This document shows, one piece after another, positions 55,275-63,527 of a stretch of 64,000 nucleotides of DNA. The translations under genes were made by a program, and so were the position numbers. Under the pieces are notes generated by a model. It ran no database searches and was not told where the DNA came from. It saw only the letters and a list, made by a program, of their open reading frames with translations. Numbering within the stretch: the stretch's first letter is position 1; the number at the start of each line of letters is the position of its first letter. The DNA comes from Candidatus Syntrophopropionicum ammoniitolerans (GTDB taxonomy: Bacteria > Bacillota > Desulfotomaculia > Desulfotomaculales > Pelotomaculaceae): NCBI GenBank assembly GCA_013201395.1, contig JABMJD010000009.1:1-64000 (forward strand), in the 5' to 3' direction.

Positions 55275-56222
55275 TTGGTTAGAAAACCTGCTGCCCTTGA
55301 ACCGGGAGCAACCCTGGGAATAATTTCCCCGGCAAGTCCGGCCCACGACCTGGAGCATTTATCTGCAGGGATAACAGTCGTTGAAAAACTTGGTTTCAAG
55401 GTTTCCCTGAGTAAAAACGTACTGGGTTATAATAAATACCTGGCCGGGACGGAAAAAGAGCGCCTGGAGGATCTGCACAGGGCATTTCTTGATCCGGCTA
55501 TAAAGGGCATTATATGTCTACGTGGCGGCTATGGTAGTATGAGGCTGCTGCCCGGCATCAACTACCGTATTGTACGCCGCAACCCCAAAATATTCATCGG
55601 TTACAGCGATATAACCGCCCTGCAGTTGGCTCTTTGGAAAAAAACCGGCCTGGTAACCTTTTCCGGTCCCATGCTGGCATCGGATCTGGGAAATGAGCCC
55701 AGCGCACTAACCCTTAAACATCTCTATAATGCACTAACGGAAAGGCACCCTCTTGGCGCTATCCCCTGTGCACCCGATGCCCCAAAAACTATTCTGGCCC
55801 CCGGCAGGGCCAGCGGGCACCTGCTTGGGGGTAACCTGACCATGGTTGCCGCTACCCTGGGCACCCCTTACGAAATAGACACCAGGGGCGCTATTCTATT
55901 CCTCGAGGATATTGATGAAGAGCCTTATCGGGTCGACCGCATGCTCCAGCAACTGCACCTGGCCGGGAAATTTGACCGGTCCGCCGGGATAGTCTTTGGT
56001 GAATTTGTTAACTGTGAAGCTGATGATAAAAATAGTTCACTAACCTTGTTAGAGGTTATTCAGGCGGCTGTTGCCAATCTAGGTGTGCCATCCTTCTATG
56101 GCCTTTGCGCCGGCCATGGCGCGCACAAGGTCACCCTGCCTCTGGGGGTGCAGGCAGAAATAAATGCGGATGAATGCCTGCTGAAAATTATCGAACCGGC
56201 CACTATTTCGACAATAAAATAA
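55275..56222 (+). CDS. LD-carboxypeptidase (peptidase S66 family)
   Basis: Cleaves L,D-peptide bonds in murein tetrapeptides during recycling. 315 residues, TTG start with GGGGG upstream. Peptidase S66 motifs: LGIISPASPAHDLEHL, RGGYGSMRLLPGINY, FIGYSDITALQLAL (the Ser nucleophile region), GHLLGGNLTMVAATLGTPYEID, and a late His in YGLCAGHGAHKVTLPLG. Cytosolic; divergent from acyP. RBS and size normal. Confidence 0.92.
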   Translation: MVRKPAALEPGATLGIISPASPAHDLEHLSAGITVVEKLGFKVSLSKNVLGYNKYLAGTEKERLEDLHRAFLDPAIKGIICLRGGYGSMRLLPGINYRIVRRNPKIFIGYSDITALQLALWKKTGLVTFSGPMLASDLGNEPSALTLKHLYNALTERHPLGAIPCAPDAPKTILAPGRASGHLLGGNLTMVAATLGTPYEIDTRGAILFLEDIDEEPYRVDRMLQQLHLAGKFDRSAGIVFGEFVNCEADDKNSSLTLLEVIQAAVANLGVPSFYGLCAGHGAHKVTLPLGVQAEINADECLLKIIEPATISTIK

Positions 56223-56231
56223 ATATTATAG

Positions 56232-56317
56232 ACTTATAAAGATAACTTTCGGTTACATTCCAGGTTCTATTATTACTTATAAAGATAACTTTCGGTTACA
56301 TTCCAGGTTCTATTATG
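56232..56317 (+). repeat. Two tandem copies of a 43-bp repeat before iorA
   Basis: ACTTATAAAGATAAC...GGTTCTATTAT is repeated head to tail: copy 1 at 56232-56274, copy 2 at 56275-56317, identical over about 42 bases. The second copy ends at the -10 element of the iorA promoter, so the repeat carries the -35 element. Looks like a recent local duplication. Confidence 0.95.
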
Positions 56318-56324
56318 ATAAAAT
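56295..56324 (+). promoter_or_regulatory. Promoter of the iorA leader
   Basis: GTTACA (56295-56300), 18-bp spacer, TAAAAT (56319-56324) with a TG one base before the -10. The -35 lies in the second copy of the tandem repeat. Transcription would start near 56331, 208 bp before the iorA TTG, leaving a leader with a triplet array and terminator. Confidence 0.6.
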
Positions 56325-56355
56325 ATACTTTAGTTGATTAAGAATTGAATATTGT

Positions 56356-56399
56356 GAGGTTAGTTGAGTTAGAGATGAGCTTAGGTAAGACTGGTTGAG
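56356..56399 (+). promoter_or_regulatory. TRAP-like binding site: array of NAG triplets
   Basis: Ordered triplets GAG (56356), UAG (56361), GAG (56366), GAG (56372), GAG (56377), UAG (56382), AAG (56387), GAG (56397). Spacers are 2, 2, 3, 2, 2, 2 and 7 nt. TRAP (MtrB), an 11-mer, binds about 9-11 (G/U)AG triplets spaced 2-3 nt. The match to that rule is close though the site is short. The mtrB gene is not in this window. Confidence 0.6.
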
Positions 56400-56418
56400 G
56401 TGTTTTTTTGTTTTTTTT

Positions 56419-56443
56419 AAAACTGGGCTCTGCCCGGTTTTTT
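56419..56443 (+). terminator. Terminator in the iorA leader
   Basis: AAAACTGGGC (56419-56428), loop TCT, GCCCGGTTTT (56432-56441), ten pairs with one G-U, followed by more T. It lies 20 bp after the NAG-triplet array and about 95 bp before iorA, so it could attenuate the operon. A clear antiterminator involving the triplet array was not found. The 316-bp gap 56223-56538 thus holds the repeat, promoter, triplet array and this hairpin. Confidence 0.7.
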
Positions 56444-56538
56444 ACGTTTTCGAAGCATTTTGCAGCCCTTGTGCAGAAAAACATCAGACGGCAGGGTTAC
56501 ATGCACTCTATAGCAGAAAATCAATTGGGGGTTTAAAA

Positions 56539-58335
56539 TTGGTTATCAAACTATTAATGGGAAACGAAGCCATCGCCCATGGCGCAGTGGAAGCCGGTGT
56601 AAAGGTTGCCGCTGCTTATCCGGGTACCCCATCATCAGAAATTTTGGAGACCCTGGCGGCTATGGCTGGTGAACATGGTTTTTATACAGAGTGGTCTGTT
56701 AACGAAAAGGCAGCCCTGGAAACTGCCATTGGCGCCTCATTTACAGGCGCCCGTTCCCTGGCAGCCATGAAGCAGGTTGGACTCAATGTGGCTGCCGACC
56801 CCTTGATGAGCCTAGCCTACATCGGCATTAAGGGGGGCCTGGTACTGGTGGTAGCCGACGACCCCGGCCCCCACAGTTCACAAACTGAACAGGACACACG
56901 CAAGTTTGCCCAATTTGCCAAACTGCCGGTACTTGATCCGGCAAATCCTGCTGAAGCCAGGGAAATGGCAAAATATGCCTTTGAACTATCGGAACAACTG
57001 CTGTTGCCGGTCATTCTCCGGCCGACCACGCGTACCTGCCACGCCTGCCAGGATATCGACCTGCCTGAGGATATAAGAAAGAACCCGCCGCCGGCTGGTT
57101 TTGAGAAAGACCCTAATTGGGTTATTTTCCCCAGTTTATCCGCCCGCAAGCATATCTGGCTCAACAAACAGCAGGAAAGAACAGGGAACATCCTCGGGTT
57201 GTCGCCCTTCAATCGCCTTGAAATAGATGGGGACACCCGGGTGGGCATTGTTGCCTGTGGGTTAAGTTATAACTATGTCCGGGAGGCATTGCAATTGACC
57301 GGTCTTCGGGCTTCCGTTCTTAAGGTAGGAACACCCTATCCCCTCCCGGCGGCACCGGTTATGGAACTATTTAAACATGTGGACCGGATCCTGGTTATAG
57401 AGGAACAGGAGCCTGTGGTTGAAGACCAGCTCATTTCCCTGGCCTGGCAGCAGGGTTTAACAGCCCCCATTTCCGGTAAACACGACCGCCTGGTAGCCAG
57501 AGAAGGGGAATTCGATGTAGACAAGGTAAAAGCAATCATTGAGAAATTTTATGGTTTACAGCCGGAGTCAGGACAGGAAACACCCCTGCCCGAACTGCCC
57601 CTGCGGCCGCCGGTTCTTTGCGCCGGCTGCCCCCACCGGGCCTCCTTCTATATTTTTAAAGAAGCAGCCCGGGGCACAGAGGCAGTGTTTACCGGAGACA
57701 TCGGCTGCTATACCCTGGGGGCCATACCACCCCTTAACGCATTGGACACCTGCCTGTGTATGGGGGCCGGCGTCACTATGGCTGCGGGACTACACCGGGT
57801 TGAACCGGGCCGTAAGCAGGTAGCCTTCCTGGGGGACTCCACCTTTTTCCACTCCGGCGTGACAGGGCTAATCAACGCAGTTTATAACCGGGCTGACATC
57901 ACTGTAGTCATCCTGGACAACCGTACCACCGCCATGACCGGCCACCAGCCTCACCCCGGTATAGGGAATACTGGCACTGATGGGCAGGGCACAACCGTGG
58001 ACATAGCCGGGTTGGCCCGGGCCTGCGGTGTTGATTTCGTACGTGAAGTAGACCCTTACGACCTGACGGCAGGGATTAAGGCAGCCGGTGAAGCCATGAA
58101 CCACAATGGTCCGGCGGTGGTAATCATGAAGCGTGAATGTACGGCCCTGGTAGAAAAGGACCGGCCCTACACCATCGACAGAAAGGACTGTATAGATTGC
58201 GGCGCCTGTGTGGAAAATTTGGGATGCCCGGCTATCGGCAGGCAGGATGGCCTGCCGGCTATAAACGCCAACTGTACGGGCTGCGGCGTCTGCGCACAAA
58301 TTTGCCCGGTCCAGGCCATTAGGAGGAAATTATGA
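56539..58335 (+). CDS. iorA: Indolepyruvate ferredoxin oxidoreductase, alpha subunit
   Basis: With IorB converts indolepyruvate and other aryl pyruvates to aryl-acetyl-CoA, reducing ferredoxin (reversible in anaerobes). The TTG at 56539 has GGGGG upstream; the 48 codons before it overlap the leader terminator. 598 residues: N-terminal pyruvate-ferredoxin-like domain (GNEAIAHGAVEAGVKVAAAYPGTPSSEI), a TPP domain with GDIGCYTLGAIPPLN and LGDSTFFHSGVTGL, and two C-terminal 4Fe-4S sites (CIDCGACVENLGCP, CTGCGVCAQICP). Overlaps iorB by 4 nt. Confidence 0.95.
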   Translation: MVIKLLMGNEAIAHGAVEAGVKVAAAYPGTPSSEILETLAAMAGEHGFYTEWSVNEKAALETAIGASFTGARSLAAMKQVGLNVAADPLMSLAYIGIKGGLVLVVADDPGPHSSQTEQDTRKFAQFAKLPVLDPANPAEAREMAKYAFELSEQLLLPVILRPTTRTCHACQDIDLPEDIRKNPPPAGFEKDPNWVIFPSLSARKHIWLNKQQERTGNILGLSPFNRLEIDGDTRVGIVACGLSYNYVREALQLTGLRASVLKVGTPYPLPAAPVMELFKHVDRILVIEEQEPVVEDQLISLAWQQGLTAPISGKHDRLVAREGEFDVDKVKAIIEKFYGLQPESGQETPLPELPLRPPVLCAGCPHRASFYIFKEAARGTEAVFTGDIGCYTLGAIPPLNALDTCLCMGAGVTMAAGLHRVEPGRKQVAFLGDSTFFHSGVTGLINAVYNRADITVVILDNRTTAMTGHQPHPGIGNTGTDGQGTTVDIAGLARACGVDFVREVDPYDLTAGIKAAGEAMNHNGPAVVIMKRECTALVEKDRPYTIDRKDCIDCGACVENLGCPAIGRQDGLPAINANCTGCGVCAQICPVQAIRRKL

Positions 58336-58922
58336 AATCTGACATTGTAATCAGTGGGGTAGGCGGGCAGGGTTCCATACTGGCTTCCCGGGCCCTGGCC
58401 GGGGCCGCAATAGCAAAGGGGCTAAATGTACTGACCTCCGAGGTGATTGGCATGGCCCAGCGGGAAGGGCCGGTGACCAGCCATATCAGGATTGGAAACA
58501 ATCTATCCGGTGCCTTAATCCCGGACTATGCAGCCGATTATTTGATTAGTCTGGAGCTTTCTGAAACCGTACGCAACCTGAACAAACTAAGGCCGGGGGG
58601 CACGGTGATTACCAGTAAAACAGCAATCATACCGACCTCAGTTCAGCTGGGTCTCTCTAAATATGATGATGAAATATATGTACAGTACATCAAAGAGCAG
58701 GCTGAAAAGGCAATTTTCCTTGATCTGGAGAGCCTGTCTCTCCAGGCCGGGACCCCCCGGGCCGGCAATGTAGTGATCATGGGAGCCTTTTCCACATGCC
58801 CGGGGCTGCCGCTGCAGGGGGAACAAATTTTACAGGCAATTTTGCAGTTAGTCCCCGAAAGGTACAGAAACATCAATACCCACGCCTTTGAACTAGGGCG
58901 TCAGGCTATGGAGGAATTTTAA
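58332..58922 (+). CDS. iorB: Indolepyruvate ferredoxin oxidoreductase, beta subunit
   Basis: 196-residue catalytic partner, gamma-type domain: IVISGVGGQGSILASRALAGAA at the start and EVIGMAQREGPVTSHIRIG. Start overlaps iorA by 4 nt (ATGA), RBS AGGAGG inside iorA. Ends 1 bp before paaK. Confidence 0.95.
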   Translation: MKSDIVISGVGGQGSILASRALAGAAIAKGLNVLTSEVIGMAQREGPVTSHIRIGNNLSGALIPDYAADYLISLELSETVRNLNKLRPGGTVITSKTAIIPTSVQLGLSKYDDEIYVQYIKEQAEKAIFLDLESLSLQAGTPRAGNVVIMGAFSTCPGLPLQGEQILQAILQLVPERYRNINTHAFELGRQAMEEF

Positions 58923-58923
58923 A

Positions 58924-60201
58924 ATGTCATTAGCAGCGAAAAAAGAATGCGCAAGTCTGGAACAAGTCTTCCTTTATCAGGAAAGAAAGCTGCAGGAGCT
59001 GGTTCCTCGCCTCTACGCAAATTCACCTTTTTACCGCCGGAAACTGGATCAGGCCGGCATTGATCCCCGCAGCGTTAAGACCTGGACGGACCTGGGCCGG
59101 CTGCCCTTCACCACCAAAGAAGAACTACGGATTGGCTACCCCCTGGGATTAATGGCCGTCCCAGAGGAACAGATCGTTAGAATCCACTCCTCATCGGGCA
59201 CCACAGGCAAGCCGATAGTTGTGCCCTATACCGCCGGAGACGTGGCCACATGGGCCGAAATGATGGCCCGCTGCATGGCCATGACCGGTGTAACAAACAG
59301 GGATCGGGTCCAGGTAACCCCGGGCTACGGCCTGTGGACTGCCGGCATCGGCTTTCAAGCTGGTGTGGAGCGGCTTGGTGCTATGGCTATCCCCACCGGT
59401 CCAGGCAATACGGAAAAGCAGATGGAAATGATGTGCGACCTGAAAACAACTGTTCTCTGTTCTACGTCCTCCTATGCGCTGCTGATCGCTGAAGAAATAC
59501 ATAAACGAAGCCTGTTAAATCAAATCAAACTGCGCCTGGGCATTATCGGCTCGGAACGCTGGGGGGAGAAAATGCGGGCCAGGATAGAGGAATTGCTGGG
59601 TATCGAAACCTTTGATATTTACGGACTGACTGAAATATACGGTCCCGGCACCTCAATCGATTGTCCTTTGCACTATGGCCTCCATTACTGGTACGAACAC
59701 CTGTTGTTTGAAATAATAGACCCTGTTTCCGGCCGGCAGTTGCCCCCCGGGCAGGAAGGTGAACTAGTGGTAACAACGCTGACCAAGGAAGGCATGCCCC
59801 TGCTGCGCTACCGCACTCGTGACATCACCAGCATTATCCCGGAGATGTGTCCCTGCGGCAGCCCCTACCCCATGCACGCGCGCATACTGGGGCGCACAGA
59901 CGATATGATCAAAATTAAAGGCGTGAACATTTATCCGGGCCAAATTGAACACGTACTCAAAATCACCCGGGGAGCGGGCAGTGAGTACCAGATTATTGTT
60001 ACCAGAAAACAGGGCAAGGACAGCATCCTGGTCAAGGTGGAATGCCTGGAAGGAGCCCCCATTGAACATGTGGCCGGGCAGCTGCGCAAGAATATAAAAA
60101 CCCGCATCGGCATTTTGACGGAGACAGAGGCTGTCCTTCCCGGCACCCTGCCCCGCAGTGAGAAAAAAAGTAAGCGGGTTTTTGACTATAGAAACCAGTA
60201 A
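58924..60201 (+). CDS. paaK: Phenylacetate-CoA ligase family protein
   Basis: AMP-forming adenylate ligase making aryl-acetyl-CoA. 425 residues: ATP site IHSSSGTTGKPIVVPYT, FDIYGLTEIYGPG, RYRTRDI, and the late LGRTDDMIKIKGVNIYPGQIEHV. A C-terminal lid ends RSEKKSKRVFDYRNQ. Coupled to iorAB: the trio can convert aryl acetates to aryl pyruvates (amino acid precursors) or the reverse; direction unknown. Confidence 0.93.
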   Translation: MSLAAKKECASLEQVFLYQERKLQELVPRLYANSPFYRRKLDQAGIDPRSVKTWTDLGRLPFTTKEELRIGYPLGLMAVPEEQIVRIHSSSGTTGKPIVVPYTAGDVATWAEMMARCMAMTGVTNRDRVQVTPGYGLWTAGIGFQAGVERLGAMAIPTGPGNTEKQMEMMCDLKTTVLCSTSSYALLIAEEIHKRSLLNQIKLRLGIIGSERWGEKMRARIEELLGIETFDIYGLTEIYGPGTSIDCPLHYGLHYWYEHLLFEIIDPVSGRQLPPGQEGELVVTTLTKEGMPLLRYRTRDITSIIPEMCPCGSPYPMHARILGRTDDMIKIKGVNIYPGQIEHVLKITRGAGSEYQIIVTRKQGKDSILVKVECLEGAPIEHVAGQLRKNIKTRIGILTETEAVLPGTLPRSEKKSKRVFDYRNQ

Positions 60202-60256
60202 ATAATAAGAAGGTGTGGATACCAGCCGGTAAAATCCACACCTTCTTATTATTTAC
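60198..60256 (+). repeat. 23-bp perfect inverted repeat over the paaK stop
   Basis: GTAAATAATAAGAAG... (60198-60220) pairs base for base with its complement at 60234-60256, around a 13-nt loop (ACCAGCCGGTAAA). The paaK stop TAA is inside the 5' arm. As RNA it would be a very stable hairpin. It lacks a pure U tail (3' arm ends TTATTATTTAC), so it may be a terminator, an mRNA-stabilising structure, or a remnant of a small element. Confidence 0.9.
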
Positions 60257-60458
60257 CCAACCTTATTCAGCTAGAGTCATATACAAACACAGACTCGATC
60301 ACCTTGTAATCTTCAGGATCATTGTACTCTCATTTCTTAAACCCGCCACTAACCTTTCCACTATGGTATAATTTTACTGACCACTAACTGAGCAGTCACC
60401 CAACTGAAAATTCAGGTCCAAATCGGCTGCTGCTCATAGTATACAAGGAGGGTTCCCA

Positions 60459-60971
60459 ATGAAATATCCTTTGCTCCATGATAAAAACCGTGAATACCTG
60501 ATCTCTTTACTGGAGGACATGGCTAAAAGGTGGCTGGCCCACGACGGGTTGTGGTTTCAGGCCGTTGAGAGAGAACTGGGCATGGAACAGGCCATCAAAA
60601 TAGATGGGGCGGCCTGGGAAAAATTCACGCAAATTGAGGCCCAAAGAATCAAATCACTGCTCCAGTTGCCTGATAACGGTGGTCTAGCAGCGTTGAAGCA
60701 GGCCCTGGGACTGCGCCTTTATGCCTTTGTGAATAAACAGGAGATTATTGACATAGACAAAAATAGAATAATTTTCAGAATGAACGATTGTCGGGTGCAA
60801 TCAGCGCGGAGAAGAAAGGGTTTGCCTGATTTCCCCTGTAAAAGTGTGGGGATAGTGGAATACTCTTTTTTTGCCAAGACAATTGACCCCCGGATAAAAA
60901 CCAGGTGTCTGACCTGTCCCCCCGATGAACACCCGGATGAGTATTTCTGCGCCTGGGAGTTCTGGATTTAA
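60459..60971 (+). CDS. DUF6125 family protein
   Basis: 170 residues, ATG with GGAGGG upstream. N-terminal helical part (LLEDMAKRWLAHDGLWFQAVERELG), C-terminal Cys-rich end: NDCRVQSARRRKG, DFPCKSVGIVEYSFF, and RCLTCPPDEHPDEYFCAWEF. This matches the small family of DUF6125-type proteins of anaerobes, in which the cysteines may bind metal. Function unknown; own unit. The 257-bp upstream gap holds the end of the paaK hairpin and no other gene. Confidence 0.75.
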   Translation: MKYPLLHDKNREYLISLLEDMAKRWLAHDGLWFQAVERELGMEQAIKIDGAAWEKFTQIEAQRIKSLLQLPDNGGLAALKQALGLRLYAFVNKQEIIDIDKNRIIFRMNDCRVQSARRRKGLPDFPCKSVGIVEYSFFAKTIDPRIKTRCLTCPPDEHPDEYFCAWEFWI

Positions 60972-61029
60972 TCCCCGGCCAGATCAAACAGCACAGGCCA
61001 TACAAGCCCTCTAGACCTTTATCTGAAAA

Positions 61030-62637
61030 CTATTTAAGATATTCAGTAATTCTGTGTCGCGCCCGGGCCCTTTCCAAACTGTCACCCGGCCTGCCGGCCA
61101 CCTTGTCGGCCCGCTGCTGCTGGATCAGCAGATATTCCTGCAGCTCTAACCCCAGTGTGGGGTCACTGTTTTGTTCATATACCTGTAAGGCCGCATGAAC
61201 ACCAGCGGGACCCGATCGATATAAGATTTCCATATCAAAATTCTCCAGGGTACCGGCTAGATAACGGTGCCCATTGTATTTGGCTACCAGGCTGTCGGGA
61301 TTTATTATGCACAATGTACAGAACATCAATATGCCCGCCCCAACTGCCAGGCCCATGATGGAAAAGGACCATTTCTGCAGCGCTATGACTCCTCCACATA
61401 TAATAGCCATAAAGATCATAAAGACACAGGGCAGCAGCCGGCGCATGGATAAACCATATGCCCCAATGTAAAGAGCCATTTTGCTGAAGGCAGTGGCGAT
61501 GAGCACCAGTGTGAGCATCGCCAGCACTGCGTTGAGTATTCTTAGTAACATACTATCCCTGTTATGCTGTTGACTGATGATATTTGCTGCTATCAATACC
61601 AACAGGTTTATGACTGCAATACGGCACAGCTCAAAAAACCCGCTGCGGGCATATGACGAATAAACCTGCCACTCCTCCGGCCGTTGGCCGACAAAGGCAG
61701 AAAAAAAATAAGGAGCCTGGCTGCCGATAAATAGGATATAAAGTGAACATAAGAGGCCGATGAAGATATAAACTGTAGTCATGGGTAGTATCCGCAAACC
61801 TGAAAGTTTCTGCAGGGTAATGTCTTTTTCAAACAGGTCGGTACCCCTTTTGTGAGCACTACCGGCAACTAGACCAAAGATATAGGCAGCAATGGGAATA
61901 GCAAGCAGAAGCTGCCAACACGTTTCCCAAAATTTATCGCTGAACCCTCGGAATCCATCTAATATCCCCTGGATCAGTTTGGCGAAACCACCGCTGTCGG
62001 CTGCCATCAGCAAGGGTAAAACCATAACCGTCACAATCAAGGCCAAAAACAAACCCAACGCAATGGGGAAAATTTGTTTCCCCCACCCAACCCTATTGTT
62101 AACCAGAAGAGCCAGGCCCTTATACTGGCAACCGAAATTGCTAAATGGGATAACCAGCAAGGCATTATAGCCGTCCAACGGCAGTAGGTTAGTGGTTTTG
62201 CCCAGAATAAGCCCTCCGGTGGCACATAGGATCCAATACACGGCGCTGAAAAACAACAGCAAAGCGGGCCAGGGGGCTAAGCCGTTGTTATCCCATAAAC
62301 TGTAGCTCAGGCCTATTAATATCACTACCACCAGCCAGAACCAGCTGGATTTGGGAATGGGCAATCCTTTTTTCAGCAGATACAAGGTTACCAAACCGCA
62401 AAATACCAGGGTGAACAAAGTCACTCCCCAGCCCTGCCAGGAAAGCAATACCCAACGAACAAAAAGAAAACCCAGGAGAAAAGCAAACAAGGCCAAATAG
62501 CTGTCCCAGCGGTCAGGAACAAAAGGGGCTTTCTTTCTCCATAGCCGGGTTTCTGCCAGACTTTCCCCGGGCTCACCCCAATCGAGGGCCCCCGACGGCC
62601 AGGCCGTTTCATTTTTGTTCATTTCAGGCTTATCCAT
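61030..62637 (-). CDS. DUF4173 family polytopic membrane protein
   Basis: 535 residues with about ten to twelve hydrophobic helices and the DUF4173-like motif QVYSSYARSGFFELCRIAVINL. N- and C-terminal tails are soluble (the C-tail about 75 residues, charged). Function unknown; the family is common in Firmicutes. It sits at the 3' end of an operon with the small regulator and DUF2975 genes. Confidence 0.75.
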   Translation of the reverse strand: MDKPEMNKNETAWPSGALDWGEPGESLAETRLWRKKAPFVPDRWDSYLALFAFLLGFLFVRWVLLSWQGWGVTLFTLVFCGLVTLYLLKKGLPIPKSSWFWLVVVILIGLSYSLWDNNGLAPWPALLLFFSAVYWILCATGGLILGKTTNLLPLDGYNALLVIPFSNFGCQYKGLALLVNNRVGWGKQIFPIALGLFLALIVTVMVLPLLMAADSGGFAKLIQGILDGFRGFSDKFWETCWQLLLAIPIAAYIFGLVAGSAHKRGTDLFEKDITLQKLSGLRILPMTTVYIFIGLLCSLYILFIGSQAPYFFSAFVGQRPEEWQVYSSYARSGFFELCRIAVINLLVLIAANIISQQHNRDSMLLRILNAVLAMLTLVLIATAFSKMALYIGAYGLSMRRLLPCVFMIFMAIICGGVIALQKWSFSIMGLAVGAGILMFCTLCIINPDSLVAKYNGHRYLAGTLENFDMEILYRSGPAGVHAALQVYEQNSDPTLGLELQEYLLIQQQRADKVAGRPGDSLERARARHRITEYLK

Positions 62638-62652
62638 CTACCTAAACCCTCC

Positions 62653-62871
62653 TCAGTCTTGGTCAGGTTTGTATTCCAGTATGTCTCCGGGCTGACAATC
62701 CAGTGCTTTACAAATCGCCTCCATAGTGGAAAAACGAATCGCCCTTGCCTTACCGGTTTTAAGAATGGAGAGATTGGTTTGATTGATGCCTATCTTTTCA
62801 GCCAGTTCGACAGATGACATTTTTCGTTTGGCCATCATTACATCCAAATTTACCACGATGGGCACGATCAC
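62653..62871 (-). CDS. Small HTH Xre-family regulator (YozG-like)
   Basis: 72 residues, nearly all a helix-turn-helix domain: VNLDVMMAKRKMSSVELAEKIGINQTNLSILKTGKARAI in parts, and CKALDCQPGDILEY. Typical of the YozG-type regulators that sit beside DUF2975 genes, as here (12 bp apart). Probably controls the operon with the membrane protein. Confidence 0.85.
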   Translation of the reverse strand: MIVPIVVNLDVMMAKRKMSSVELAEKIGINQTNLSILKTGKARAIRFSTMEAICKALDCQPGDILEYKPDQD

Positions 62872-62883
62872 TCTCTCCCTTCC

Positions 62884-63333
62884 CTAGACTGTGTAATCAG
62901 CTTCATTTTTTAGTTCCACTGCCTGGGCCACAACATTTTTTACTACACGCACAATCAAACCCATAAAAGCAGCGGCTACCGCCACAAAGAACCACGGATA
63001 ATAGTAAAACTGGGAAGCCAGAGCTATTCCTGCCCCGGCAAAACAACTCCAGGAAATTCGCCGTAGATATTCTACGTTTTGGATTGTAAATACCTGGCCG
63101 GCCTCAATTCCGCGCAGCAGTTTTAACAGGCTATAGAGCAGATAAGCGGCGGGAACAAATCCGACATAAATGGTGATCATAAAATAGACGGCTTCATCTT
63201 CCAGCCCGGCCTGGGAAAACCCCACAAACCAGTGGGTCAACCAGGGTGCGGCTACCACTGCAACCAATAATAGACCCATAAAAAACAAAACGCACAGCCT
63301 GCTTAACAGAATGGACCTTTCTTCACTCCCCAT
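62884..63333 (-). CDS. DUF2975 family membrane protein
   Basis: About 149 residues from the ATG of MGSEERSILLSRLCVLFF, AGAAAGGG upstream; an upstream 26-codon extension lacks an RBS. Four hydrophobic segments with the EAGQVFTIQNVEYLRRISWSCF part shared by DUF2975. Gene order DUF2975-Xre-membrane protein suggests a regulated membrane unit; function unknown. Confidence 0.85.
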   Translation of the reverse strand: MGSEERSILLSRLCVLFFMGLLLVAVVAAPWLTHWFVGFSQAGLEDEAVYFMITIYVGFVPAAYLLYSLLKLLRGIEAGQVFTIQNVEYLRRISWSCFAGAGIALASQFYYYPWFFVAVAAAFMGLIVRVVKNVVAQAVELKNEADYTV

Positions 63334-63480
63334 GGTTTTTTCCCTTTCTAAATGGGTGAAACCACCCTTTATTTGCAATTGTAGTATAGCAAAAACATCC
63401 ACGTAAGGCAATAAGTTTTTATTGATAAACGATAATAACTATTCGTTTATCGCCTTTGCCCTTGGGAATTGCGGCATAAG

Positions 63481-63512
63481 AAAAGGCATGACAGTCAAAT
63501 GACCACCATGCC
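63481..63512 (-). terminator. Terminator after addA
   Basis: Minus strand: GGCATG-GTG-GTCA and TGAC-TGT-CATGCC form 13 pairs (three G-U) around a 2-nt loop, then TTTTCTT. Sixteen bp after the addA stop. Confidence 0.65.
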
Positions 63513-63527
63513 AGGCCCGTTACCTTA

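Noticed and set aside
56395-56538. 48-codon N-terminal extension of IorA
   Set aside because: It spans the leader terminator hairpin and T-runs; the TTG at 56539 has a GGGGG RBS and matches the family start.
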